This document shows positions 17,664 to 26,173 of a stretch of 34,608 bases of DNA, one piece after another. The first letter of the stretch is position 1, and the number at the start of each line of letters is the position of its first letter. The notes under the pieces are model-generated. The model was not told the origin of the DNA. It did no database searches and saw nothing but the letters and a program-made list of their open reading frames with translations. The position numbers and the translations under genes were made by a program. The DNA is from an uncultured Oceanospirillaceae bacterium (GTDB taxonomy: Bacteria; Pseudomonadota; Gammaproteobacteria; Pseudomonadales; Balneatricaceae): contig CAKZPE010000058.1 of the NCBI GenBank assembly GCA_937138495.1, positions 1 to 34,608 on the forward strand. Reading direction: 5' to 3'.

Positions 17664-17754
17664 TGAATGACACTCCTCATATTTATTGTATTTATTAATA
17701 TTTTCTTTTTAGAGCTCGGTTAGCCACTGTGAAATGTCCCCTGTCAGGGGCACA

Positions 17755-19272
17755 TCACTGCTGGCCTGTCGCGGCTATGTGCAAGGGGCCGCAAGGCCCG
17801 AGACGCACATGGCTGCGCAATTTCTGATAGTTCAGTTCTCCTAACTGACAGGGATGCAGGCCCGGGGCTGCCACCGATAAAATATGGTCACTGATCGGTT
17901 CAAACGCGGCACGAAAGTGCACCGTGCTTTTCACTACCAGTAAAGCATATTCAAGCGGATCGATGCCCAGATGGCTGTACACCGCCAGATCAGTACAGGC
18001 GTACCGCTCGGTACTGATCATGACCTGCACATCGCAGTTATCTGCCACCACTTTTAACAGCGCCATCGGACCTATCTTTACTTCACATCCTGCATACATT
18101 TCACCGACACAGGTAAAGTTACCATCCCCAAGGGCCAGCACTTCAAAACGGCCGTTATACGGGCCCAGTTCAGCCACACCGCTCTGGCCGCCAAGCGCCA
18201 GATCAATCACGGCTCCGACACCCGCCCGGTGCGCCGCCACTGCTGCCGCCGGATCGGTGAGTACGGCAATCACAGCTTTCTGTGCGCCGCCAGCAACCAG
18301 ATCCGCCAGCATGCCGGTCGTATCGGAACTGGCACCGGCACCGGAATTGTCCTGTACATCTGCCAGTACCACCGGTTTATGACTGTGAAGGTTGTGGGCG
18401 GTTTTCAGCGCCTGGGATGTGCTCATCAGGTTATCGGAATAGTGCGTCTCAGCCGCCAGCACGCGGGCATAAAACTGCTGACAAACCACTTCCACCTGTT
18501 CCCGGTCACTGCCGAAAACGGTAATGCTGGCACCGCTGTCAGGAATATCCGCCGCCGGAAATCCCATGGCGAATTCGATATTACTGATGCCTGGAGTCGC
18601 TTCCAGCTCCGCCAGCGCACTGAACAGCGCTACATTAGGTTCAGAACCGGTATGCTGGGAAGATAAAGGTATGAGATAAGGAATCTGGATAAATGCTTTA
18701 TGGCTGATCTGCTCAGCCTGCAGCTGTTCCAGCAGAGCCAGGGAACGGGCACCGGTATCCGCCATGTCCAGATGGGGATAGGTGCGGTAAATCGCCATGG
18801 CATCTACCTGTTCAACAAAGGCAGCACTGAGGTTGGCATGAAAATCCAGACTGGCGACGACTGGCAACTGTGGGCCAAATACAGCACGGACCCGCCGTAA
18901 GACTTCCCCTTCACCGTCATCATAGCTGTCGCTGACCATGGCACCGTGTAAATCAAGAAAGAGCGCATCGATCGGCCCGGCCTGACGAATGCCATTCAGC
19001 ACCAGCTGCATAATTTTTTCAAAAGTACTGTCTGTCACCTTGCCGCCAGGTTCTGCCGAACACCAGTTCACCGGCACGATACAGTGACCCTGCTGACGCG
19101 CAGCCTGTATGAAGCCTTCGCTGGCAATATTCAGCCCCGCCAGCACATCGCAAACCTCCTCACCAAGCAACAGCCCCGGCCAGCTATCTTCCTGCTGATA
19201 ATCAGCATACTCAGTGGGCCGTGGCGAGAACGTATTGGTTTCGTGCTGAAAGCTGGCAACAGCTATACGCAT
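17755..19272 (-). CDS. M81-family metallopeptidase, MlrC (microcystinase C)-like
   Basis: A 505-residue protein of the MlrC/DUF1485 family, normal length. The N-terminal HETNTFSP at 10-17 is the family signature. Predicted zinc ligands are Asp107 and His109 in DLHG and His145 in SLDFHAN, matching the D-H-H metal site of MlrC. GKVTDSTFE (77-85) and a conserved NSGAGASSDTTGML segment also fit. MlrC hydrolyses linear peptides in microcystin breakdown, but most relatives stand beside peptide-type ABC importers and have unknown substrates. It lacks a recognisable signal peptide, so it should act in the cytoplasm on imported material. First gene of the seven-gene operon; it diverges from an XRE regulator. 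Confidence 0.9.
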   Translation of the reverse strand: MRIAVASFQHETNTFSPRPTEYADYQQEDSWPGLLLGEEVCDVLAGLNIASEGFIQAARQQGHCIVPVNWCSAEPGGKVTDSTFEKIMQLVLNGIRQAGPIDALFLDLHGAMVSDSYDDGEGEVLRRVRAVFGPQLPVVASLDFHANLSAAFVEQVDAMAIYRTYPHLDMADTGARSLALLEQLQAEQISHKAFIQIPYLIPLSSQHTGSEPNVALFSALAELEATPGISNIEFAMGFPAADIPDSGASITVFGSDREQVEVVCQQFYARVLAAETHYSDNLMSTSQALKTAHNLHSHKPVVLADVQDNSGAGASSDTTGMLADLVAGGAQKAVIAVLTDPAAAVAAHRAGVGAVIDLALGGQSGVAELGPYNGRFEVLALGDGNFTCVGEMYAGCEVKIGPMALLKVVADNCDVQVMISTERYACTDLAVYSHLGIDPLEYALLVVKSTVHFRAAFEPISDHILSVAAPGLHPCQLGELNYQKLRSHVRLGPCGPLHIAATGQQ

Positions 19273-19401
19273 AGGGATCTGACCTTTTTTATTATTATGA
19301 AATTCATCTGTTTAAGCGGGAAAAACAAGACCGGCCCAAACACTGTTTAACCGAGTATATCGGGTGTTTTTTGGGTCAGATATTCGCGACTGAAAAATAA
19401 T

Positions 19402-19455
19402 TGACGCGAGTTGACGCGGGGGAGTGTCATTTGTAATATGACGCTAGATGACGCG
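19402..19455. promoter_or_regulatory. Two pairs of TGACGC(G/T) direct repeats (candidate operators)
   Basis: TGACGCG occurs at 19402-19408 and 19412-19418, then TGACGCT at 19439-19445 and TGACGCG at 19449-19455. Within each pair the repeats are exactly 10 bp apart (one helical turn) and the pairs are 37 bp apart. They sit in the divergent promoter between the M81 operon and the XRE gene, 48-101 bases upstream of the XRE start. This suits cooperative binding of that XRE protein; binding itself is inferred. Confidence 0.7.
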
Positions 19456-19502
19456 AATTTTGATCAGCGGCACCGAACTTATTCTTAACAGAGGTACCTT
19501 TC

Positions 19503-20330
19503 GTGAAAGAGAATCTGGCTGCTAACTTGCGCACTTTATGTTCGTATTACTCTTCCATCTCGCAAGTGACCAAGCTGGCGGGCATTAACCGGCAGCAATT
19601 CAATAAATACCTGGGAGCACAAAGCAGCCCTTCGCTGAGCAGCCTGCGTAAGATCAATGATTTTTTTGGGCTGGAAGAAGATGAACTGTTCCTGCCGCCA
19701 CAGGATTTTAAGCGCCTGGTCGATCATAAACCCCGCACACAACAGCGGGAAACTGATACTCAGCCACTGCAGGAACTGTTCGACAGCACGCTGCAAAGTT
19801 CAGATAAGTCGCAAGAATTTCTCAGGCCCTATCACGGCCTGTATCACGATTATTACTGCTCACCGTCTAATCCTGGCAAGGTACTGCGGGCACTGATCAG
19901 CGTGTATGAAAAAGACAATGTGACCCTGACAAAGTCCATCGAGCGGCTGCCTTATAAAGACAAAGATAAAACCCGGCACTTTAACGTGCGTTATCACGGT
20001 TTTGTGCAGGCAATCCGGGACCGGCTGGTCTTCACCGACATTGAAACCCAGACACTGAATAACTGGGGCCAGCGCATCTACTATCCAGCCAACCGGACCC
20101 GCATTGATCTGTTACCTGGCCTGACCATGGCCATCTCCGGCGGCCTGGACCACAGACCGTTTTGCTCCCACGCGGTACTGGAACGGATCGACGATAGCAT
20201 CACCATGAAAGAAGCGTTACAGCAGTGCAGCGTATTTCCGATCGACAGTCCGGACATTCGCGACGACATCAAAGAGAAACTGCACCTTGAGTGCTATAAC
20301 GAAAAAACCTTTATGACAGCTAACGGTTAA
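19503..20330 (+). CDS. XRE-family regulator with a large C-terminal domain
   Basis: 275 residues. The N-terminal 70 form a Cro/CI-type helix-turn-helix (SQVTKLAGINRQQFNKYL with SSPSLSSLRKINDFFGL, a recognised arrangement). The remaining 200 residues are a soluble domain I cannot assign, probably ligand-sensing. GTG start with AGAGGT eight bases upstream. It diverges from the M81/ABC operon and is the obvious candidate to control it through the TGACGC repeats. It ends 19 bases before the convergent GGDEF-EAL gene. Confidence 0.82.
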   Translation: MKENLAANLRTLCSYYSSISQVTKLAGINRQQFNKYLGAQSSPSLSSLRKINDFFGLEEDELFLPPQDFKRLVDHKPRTQQRETDTQPLQELFDSTLQSSDKSQEFLRPYHGLYHDYYCSPSNPGKVLRALISVYEKDNVTLTKSIERLPYKDKDKTRHFNVRYHGFVQAIRDRLVFTDIETQTLNNWGQRIYYPANRTRIDLLPGLTMAISGGLDHRPFCSHAVLERIDDSITMKEALQQCSVFPIDSPDIRDDIKEKLHLECYNEKTFMTANG

Positions 20331-20349
20331 CGGCTAAGCAGCGGAAACA

Positions 20350-23175
20350 TCAGCGGTAAAACGCCGACACCTTCAGGGCTGCTTTATCCAGCGGCCCGGA
20401 AATGATGAACCCCTGAACCAGATAACAGTCCAGCTCATCCTGAATGAACGCCAGCTGCGCTTCAGATTCAGCGCCCTCTGCCAGCAGCGTCAGTTCCATG
20501 CCACTGGCCAGGCCGGCAATTGCCTTCACAATGTGCACATCATCTGAATTATCCGGTAAACCCTGAATAAACTGCTGATCTATTTTAAGGGTATCAATCG
20601 GCAATTGCTTAAGATACGTCAGCGAAGAATAACCGGTGCCAAAATCATCAATGGCAATACTGACGCCCAGTTCCCGCAGCTCCTGAAGGTGCTCACGGGC
20701 TATGTCGTAATTATCCAGAATAACATTCTCGGTGATCTCGACCACCAGACGGGAAGCATCCAGCTGATGCTGCTCCAGGCTCCCGCGGATAATGTCTGTC
20801 AGGTTATGCCGTTTAAACTGGTGCGGCGATATATTCACCGACACCTTCGTGATCTTAGAACCGTCACGGATAAACCCGGCAAGGTCTTCGCAGGCCTGCT
20901 GAATCACCCAGGTACCGATATCATCAATCAGCCCACACTGCTCCGCGACCGGTATAAAGACCGCCGGGGACAATTTACTCAGCGTTGGATGCTGACACCG
21001 GATCAGCGCTTCTACCGCAATGGATCCATCCTTCAGATTGACCTGCGGCTGGTACTGCAGTGAAAACGCTTTGGCGTGCACCGCTTCACGGAGAGAAGAC
21101 TCCAGCACCTGTTGCTGTTCAATGGCCCGGTTCATTTCCGGCTGGAAGAAACGGAACGTATTCTTACCGCTTTCTTTGGCGTAATACATCGCATGGTCGG
21201 CGCTGATCAGCAGCGCTTCAGCGCTACTGCCATCCCGTGGATAAATGCTGATACCCACACTGCCGGAAATATGAATAATGTTCTTAAAAATCTCAAAGGG
21301 AGTACTGAGCTGCTCCCTGATACGGTTAACCACCTTTGGCAGGTTCAGAACCTCATCTTCCGGGCTGAGATTCGGAATCAGGATAGTAAATTCATCCCCG
21401 CCCATGCGCGCTAACGAATCTTCGTCACGGATACACTGTTTCATCCGCTGGCTGGCTTCTTTCAGCAACAGATCACCAATGTTATGTCCGAAGGTATCAT
21501 TGGCCGCTTTAAAGCCATCCAGATCCACATAGAGAATGGCCACGTGCTGCTCTTCGCGGGCGGCTTCCGCCAGTGCCTGCGTCAGACGGTCCTGAAACAG
21601 ATTGCGGTTAGGAATATTGGTCAGCGGATCAAAGTACGCAAGGTGTTCAATCTCACGGGCCGCATTTATCCGCTCTGTAACATCATTTTGTACCCCCACC
21701 AGATGGGTCGCTTCACCGGCATTATCGGTGATCACTGACAAGGTAAATTCATTCCAGAACGTCGAGCCGTCTTTACGGACATTCTGGATGACCACCGTAC
21801 AGGGGGTTTTGGTTTCAATGGCGTGGTAGATTTTATTCAGGCTAAGGGCATCGCCCTCTCCGGAACCGAAAATACGCGGGTTCTGACCTATCAGTTCTTC
21901 CTGGGTGTATCCGGTCAGTTCAGTAACCGCCTGATTCACGTAAATAATCGGAAAGGCCGGGGCATCATATGTACAGATAACAATGCCGCTTTTAACTGAC
22001 TCAACCGCTTTGTATAACTGGGTCAGCTGAAGCTCACGTTCTTTCTTCTCCGTCATATCAAAGCAGAGTGTGCCGATCCACTCAATGTCGTCATTGCTGT
22101 TAAAGACCGGAAACAGCGTCGCTTCATAGTGACGGTCTTTATCCGCAAAACTCAACCGTTCTTCTTCCCGAAGCGTTGCACCTTCAGACAACACCCGTGC
22201 CTGTAGTGCCTGTTGTCTGTTCAGTAATTCCTGACGCACTGCATGACTCAGCCCGGACGACAGATAAGAATTTTTATAGGCCTCATTACGGATCAGACTT
22301 GTGCCATCAGTCCCGTTCAGGGCGAATCCAACCGGCAGGTGATTCACAACGGTTTTTAGCAATTTATCCCGGGTATTTATCGCATCCAGCATTTCATTAA
22401 TCGACCGCCCCAGCACCCCAATCTCATCATCAGTCAGATGTTGCGTACGTGCCTCGGTTACACCGGTTTTCTGTTCCCGGATGGTCCGGCCAATTACATT
22501 CAGGGGTTTGAGTATTACCTGATAAACGGTCACCGTTGATAACACCAGCATCAGCACAATGGCCGCAGTAATCGCCAGCATGCTGTTAATCAGATCCTTA
22601 TAAGCCAGTGTTTCTACTTCGGCCCAGTTAAAGCGCAGGTACAGGATGCCTTCATAATCCCCGTCCAGCAGCGTATACACACTGGACACCTGCACGCCTT
22701 CCGGCAGCGTCAGTTGCGCCGTGTCCGCCACCGGGTAGCTGGTTGCAGCATGAAACTGCTTAAGGGGGGCCACGACAATGACATCACCGTTACCCTGAAT
22801 AAACTCACCGAATAAATGCTGTTCAGCACTGTCATTTAACAGCTCCAGCATATCGGCGGTGTGCTGATCCAGCGCCGCGTCAGGATGGGTACTGGACGCC
22901 CAGATAATGGTGGGGTTGAGGGTAGCCAGAGTGATGCCATACACACCGGATGTCTGCAGGGTTATTTCTTCCAGTGCCAGACGCAGATCCTGATACCGCG
23001 GGTTAATCGCTGAAGCAGCCCGGATCGTCGTGATCATCAGTTCCGCACGCTTATACAGCTGGGCACGCAAATCAGGCAACAGCCCAAGGTGGGTGGTAAT
23101 CGCAGCGCATAAGATCAGTACAATTGCACCGAACGAAATAGGCAGCACAAATTTGCGCTGAAGTGACGTCCCCAC
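20350..23175 (-). CDS. Membrane PAS-GGDEF-EAL cyclic-di-GMP enzyme
   Basis: 941 residues. Helix 1 (about 9-30), a periplasmic sensor domain (31-195), helix 2 (about 196-220), HAMP (about 222-270), a PAS-like region (270-378), a PAS domain (383-502), GGDEF (505-672) and EAL (690-935) follow in order. The cyclase site is intact: GGDEF at 592-596, with an allosteric RxxD site (Arg583-Asp586) exactly five residues upstream. The EAL motif is at 722-724, and DDFGTGYSSL and LLAEGAES further on indicate a competent phosphodiesterase. Both activities therefore look possible. GTG start after a G-rich stretch. It diverges from an orphan periplasmic binding protein that may be its ligand partner. Confidence 0.92.
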   Translation of the reverse strand: MGTSLQRKFVLPISFGAIVLILCAAITTHLGLLPDLRAQLYKRAELMITTIRAASAINPRYQDLRLALEEITLQTSGVYGITLATLNPTIIWASSTHPDAALDQHTADMLELLNDSAEQHLFGEFIQGNGDVIVVAPLKQFHAATSYPVADTAQLTLPEGVQVSSVYTLLDGDYEGILYLRFNWAEVETLAYKDLINSMLAITAAIVLMLVLSTVTVYQVILKPLNVIGRTIREQKTGVTEARTQHLTDDEIGVLGRSINEMLDAINTRDKLLKTVVNHLPVGFALNGTDGTSLIRNEAYKNSYLSSGLSHAVRQELLNRQQALQARVLSEGATLREEERLSFADKDRHYEATLFPVFNSNDDIEWIGTLCFDMTEKKERELQLTQLYKAVESVKSGIVICTYDAPAFPIIYVNQAVTELTGYTQEELIGQNPRIFGSGEGDALSLNKIYHAIETKTPCTVVIQNVRKDGSTFWNEFTLSVITDNAGEATHLVGVQNDVTERINAAREIEHLAYFDPLTNIPNRNLFQDRLTQALAEAAREEQHVAILYVDLDGFKAANDTFGHNIGDLLLKEASQRMKQCIRDEDSLARMGGDEFTILIPNLSPEDEVLNLPKVVNRIREQLSTPFEIFKNIIHISGSVGISIYPRDGSSAEALLISADHAMYYAKESGKNTFRFFQPEMNRAIEQQQVLESSLREAVHAKAFSLQYQPQVNLKDGSIAVEALIRCQHPTLSKLSPAVFIPVAEQCGLIDDIGTWVIQQACEDLAGFIRDGSKITKVSVNISPHQFKRHNLTDIIRGSLEQHQLDASRLVVEITENVILDNYDIAREHLQELRELGVSIAIDDFGTGYSSLTYLKQLPIDTLKIDQQFIQGLPDNSDDVHIVKAIAGLASGMELTLLAEGAESEAQLAFIQDELDCYLVQGFIISGPLDKAALKVSAFYR

Positions 23176-23307
23176 TGATCATTACCCCCCCGGTAATCAG
23201 ATATGAGATAGCATAAAAAGCGCGTAGAATACCCGCCCGGGCGTACACTCGCTACTTTTTTCGAAAAGCCTTGCCGGCCGGATCAGACTTTTTCAGAGAT
23301 ATTTATA

Positions 23308-24267
23308 ATGTTTAGAATCGCCAGACTGTGTGTACTGTCAATCTGTATGACCGTACTCTGCGCCCAGGCCAGCCCGGAAAAAAACAGCATCCGGGTCGCC
23401 CTCAATGACCTGCCCGGGGTGGATATGCTGCCAACCCTCATTGCGATTGAACGCAGTAAAGCCCGGGGAGTAGACATCAGGGTCAGCTATATGCTGTCCG
23501 AAGGGATGGCCCTGCGCAGTATCATCAACCAGCATGCGGATATTGGTATGGGAACGCCCTACCAGAAGATTCAGCAGGAACAGGCCCCGATCCGCATGTT
23601 TTATCAGCTAAATATGCTGCGGTTTCATCCGGTCATCGACACCCGTTATTACAACAGCTGGCATGAACTGGACGGAGTGGAAATGTATTCTCACGGTAAA
23701 GGCTCCGGTACCGAAGCACTGGTGAACCTGATGGCTCAGCAGCACGGTATCACCTACAGCAAAATGATATACCTGCCCGGTTCAGGGGTACGGGCCAGAG
23801 CAATGATCAATGGCCGCATACACGCCACCGTGGTCGATACCGAACGTAAAAACAAACTGCTGTCGCGTCCTGACTCAACCTTTAAGGTGTTGCCGATTCC
23901 GACCATCAACGCCTCTGATGAAGCCCTGTACGCCCATGAAGCCTTTATTCACTCCCACCGAAAAGAACTGACGACTCTGACAGAAGAACTGCTGTATGTA
24001 TGGCGGACGATGATCCAAAACCCGGGCTTTATACTTGAGCAACGCAACCAATATGCCCTTCTTCCTGACCTTCAGGAAGACCAGATTCAGCAATACATGC
24101 AGGAAATGATCAGCGAAAAAACCTTTCCTGCCGACGGCGGCAATAAAAACGCATTTAACGCGGACCTGGCGTTTTACGGGGCGAGCGGCACAATCAGCCA
24201 GCCAGAACATCAGCAAATACAGCAATACTGGGACTTTTCCATACTCCGGCAACTGCTGGAAAAATAA
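23308..24267 (+). CDS. Orphan periplasmic substrate-binding protein (NMT1/SsuA-like)
   Basis: 319 residues with a Sec signal peptide (hydrophobic CVLSICMTVLC, cleavage expected after AQA at 21). The mature part resembles the NMT1/THI5 and SsuA/TauA binding proteins. IRVALNDLPGVDMLPTLIAI opens the first lobe, HADIGMGTPYQ and DGVEMYSHGKGSGTEALVN follow, and the LPGSGVRARAMINGRIHATV hinge region comes next. There are no permease or ATPase genes beside it, so it is more likely a sensor component, possibly for the divergent GGDEF-EAL protein, than part of an importer. An importer encoded elsewhere cannot be excluded. Confidence 0.82.
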   Translation: MFRIARLCVLSICMTVLCAQASPEKNSIRVALNDLPGVDMLPTLIAIERSKARGVDIRVSYMLSEGMALRSIINQHADIGMGTPYQKIQQEQAPIRMFYQLNMLRFHPVIDTRYYNSWHELDGVEMYSHGKGSGTEALVNLMAQQHGITYSKMIYLPGSGVRARAMINGRIHATVVDTERKNKLLSRPDSTFKVLPIPTINASDEALYAHEAFIHSHRKELTTLTEELLYVWRTMIQNPGFILEQRNQYALLPDLQEDQIQQYMQEMISEKTFPADGGNKNAFNADLAFYGASGTISQPEHQQIQQYWDFSILRQLLEK

Positions 24268-24378
24268 TTAACCCTGTATGCACAGACGAACGACAGACGA
24301 AGAGACTCACTTCCGGGGCAGGCACTGCCAGTGCATTCTCTCTTAAATACATAAAACCGTAAAAAACAGCCATAAAAA

Positions 24379-24405
24379 AAGCAGCCACCAAGGCTGCTTC
24401 TTTTA
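24379..24405. terminator. Intrinsic terminator, probably bidirectional
   Basis: AAGCAGCC-ACCAA-GGCTGCTT preceded by an A-run and followed by CTTTTATT. It serves the minus-strand XRE gene ending at 24422 and may also stop the plus-strand binding-protein transcript. Confidence 0.8.
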
Positions 24406-24421
24406 TTCACTGTCAGGATCG

Positions 24422-24811
24422 TCAGTTATCCTGAAAGCTCTGATAGCTTTCCAGACGGCTGCCCAGTACTTCTAACTCATCAGCAATCATCATCGCCTGC
24501 TCACGCAAACCGGCGATACTCTCTTTAATCCGAAGCAACTCAGTTGCATCTCCGGAATGGTTCACCGGCTCTTCACCCTGCCCCACTAACAGCCAGGTAG
24601 GTGCAACATTCAGAATACCTGCCAGCATTGCCAGACGGCTGGAACGCGGCTCGGAACGGTCAGATTCCCAGGCTTTCAGAGTGGTGGTGTTAACGCCCAG
24701 ACGGCGGGCAAGCTGTGAACGGGTAATATTCTGTGATTCCCTGGCACGCACTAAGCGACCTCCCAGAGTGGCAGACATAGACTCATGATTTGATTCTTCG
24801 ATAAAAGCCAC
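24422..24811 (-). CDS. Small XRE-family DNA-binding protein
   Basis: 129 residues: an XRE helix-turn-helix at about 18-75 (RARESQNITRSQLARRLGVN, TTTLKAWESDRSEPR), then WLLVGQGEEPVN and a C-terminal helix rich in Glu and Leu that may dimerise. The GTG at 24811 is chosen because AAGGA lies eight bases upstream; the ATG at 24778 has no good ribosome-binding site, and the frame extends to 24856 without support. It stands alone before its own terminator, so its targets cannot be inferred from neighbours. Confidence 0.8.
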   Translation of the reverse strand: MAFIEESNHESMSATLGGRLVRARESQNITRSQLARRLGVNTTTLKAWESDRSEPRSSRLAMLAGILNVAPTWLLVGQGEEPVNHSGDATELLRIKESIAGLREQAMMIADELEVLGSRLESYQSFQDN

Positions 24812-25001
24812 TGAACAGTTCCTTATGTAATTAACGGACCTCAACCATACGGACATATCCGGTGAATAGCTATGCTCCTTTTGATCCTGATCATTTAACC
24901 CGGCTGTATCATCCCGTCACTCCGGGGGCTGACTCTGTTCATTGCTATACTCAAACTGCCCTTACAGAAACACCTGACACCCAAAACAGGAGGAAGGGAT
25001 T

Positions 25002-25415
25002 ATGTTTAAAAAAATACTCATTCCAGTGGATTTAAGTGATAACCAGGCACAAAAAAAAGCACTGGCAACGGCCGTCGAAATGGCCAGATTCCACCACGCG
25101 GAATTACATGCTGTCAGTATCGGCAGTAACCTGCCTGATCCGGCGGCCCGGACGGAAACCGAACGTACCACGGCACTGAACGCACTGATCTCAGACCTGA
25201 GGGAACAGCATAATATTGATGCCAGTGCCCATGAAATTCATTCCGTCGATCCCGGCGCGGAAATGGACTCACTGCTGATGCAGTTCATCGAAGAAAGCAA
25301 TATCGATCTGGTGGTAATGTCATCCCATGAACCGGGCATGATGGAATACTTCTTCCCGGCCCATGCGGGTTACATTGCCGCACATGCTAAAATATCTGTC
25401 TTCGTGGTGCGTTAA
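25002..25415 (+). CDS. UspA-family universal stress protein
   Basis: 137 residues with the Usp fold: MFKKILIPVDLSD at the start, the DLVVMSSHEPG strand and ISVFVVR at the end. A near-perfect ribosome-binding site (GGAGGAAGGG) precedes the ATG. The usual ATP-binding GxxGx(9)G(S/T) motif is not present; that region reads EPGMMEYFFPAHAGYI, so it may belong to the UspA-like group that does not bind ATP in the usual way. Monocistronic. General role in stress survival is from family knowledge. Confidence 0.88.
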   Translation: MFKKILIPVDLSDNQAQKKALATAVEMARFHHAELHAVSIGSNLPDPAARTETERTTALNALISDLREQHNIDASAHEIHSVDPGAEMDSLLMQFIEESNIDLVVMSSHEPGMMEYFFPAHAGYIAAHAKISVFVVR

Positions 25416-25471
25416 CATTCACAATAAACGCCCGGCAGTTATTGCAACTTGCCGGGCCGACGCAACAATAA

Positions 25472-25546
25472 TTTCTGTAACAAAGGTCTCTGAAACAAAG
25501 ATCTCTGTAACAAAAATCTCTGCAACAAATAATCCCGCTACAAAAT
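25472..25546. repeat. 15-bp tandem repeat, about five copies
   Basis: Consecutive units follow the pattern TCTCTGNAACAAANN, for example TCTCTGAAACAAAGA then TCTCTGTAACAAAAA then TCTCTGCAACAAATA, with a diverged unit at each end. The last unit overlaps the stop codon of the minus-strand LuxR regulator. It occupies the space between the convergent uspA-type and luxR-type genes. Confidence 0.8.
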
Positions 25547-26173
25547 CCCCATTTGCTTGGCTTCCGCCACGCAACCGGTACGGTTATCCACATCAAAAAT
25601 ATGCATCAGTTTAGACACATGAAACTTAACCGTGCTCTGCGTAAACCCCAGCGACGCACTGATATCATGATTACTGTACCCGTTCGCCAGTAACACCAGC
25701 ACTTCCTTCTGACGCTCACTCAACCGACCGTCAACCGCCTGATAAAATGGCAATGCGGTACTGCGGTAGTGTTGCAGCGCCGAACTGACTGGCCCGGGTA
25801 AATACACCCGTCCCAGCTTAACCGCCTGCAAACAGTCAGCCAGACAGACCTTCGCAGTCCGTTTCTCAAGATACGCCGCCGCCCCCGCCTCCATCACGCG
25901 ATGTACCCGTTCAGGATTCACATATTCAGCCATGACCACAACCGGCGCAGAGTGCTTCAGCGCTTCAATCATCGCCGGCGTATCGGCGCCATTCGCCGCT
26001 TTAAAATCCGGATCAAGAATAATCAGATCGACAGGCCTTAGCGGCAAAAACGCCCGGACCTCTGGCAGATCAGCCACACAGTCAATCCTCATGCCTTCAG
26101 ATATCTGCGACAGCGATAACACCAGGCCATCCACAAAAAATGAATGATCATCAATAATTAAAACCGAATCCAT
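25538..26173 (-). CDS. NarL/LuxR-type response regulator
   Basis: 211 residues. Receiver domain: MDSVLIIDDHSFFVDG with acidic Asp8-Asp9, phospho-acceptor Asp54 in IILDPDF, and the late Lys in AAYLEKRT. LuxR-type helix-turn-helix: RLSERQKEVLVLLANGYSNH and ISASLGFTQSTVKFHVSKL. The ATG at 26173 gives a standard receiver N-terminus; the frame reaches 26206 but adds nothing conserved. No histidine kinase is next to it, so it is an orphan regulator here. A decayed second copy with its upstream region lies at 30680-31180. Confidence 0.9.
   Translation of the reverse strand: MDSVLIIDDHSFFVDGLVLSLSQISEGMRIDCVADLPEVRAFLPLRPVDLIILDPDFKAANGADTPAMIEALKHSAPVVVMAEYVNPERVHRVMEAGAAAYLEKRTAKVCLADCLQAVKLGRVYLPGPVSSALQHYRSTALPFYQAVDGRLSERQKEVLVLLANGYSNHDISASLGFTQSTVKFHVSKLMHIFDVDNRTGCVAEAKQMGIL

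Noticed and set aside
17732..17750. CCCCTGACAGGGG hairpin just after the M81 gene as a terminator
   Set aside because: Short stem, 3-base loop and no T-tract; may be an mRNA processing or stability element but not supported as a terminator.
25430..25457. GCCCGGCA/TGCCGGGC inverted repeat after the UspA gene as an intrinsic terminator
   Set aside because: The loop is 12 bases and no T-run follows, so evidence is too weak.
25472..25546. Short regular repeats considered as a CRISPR array
   Set aside because: Units are contiguous 15-mers with no unique spacers, no leader and no cas genes.
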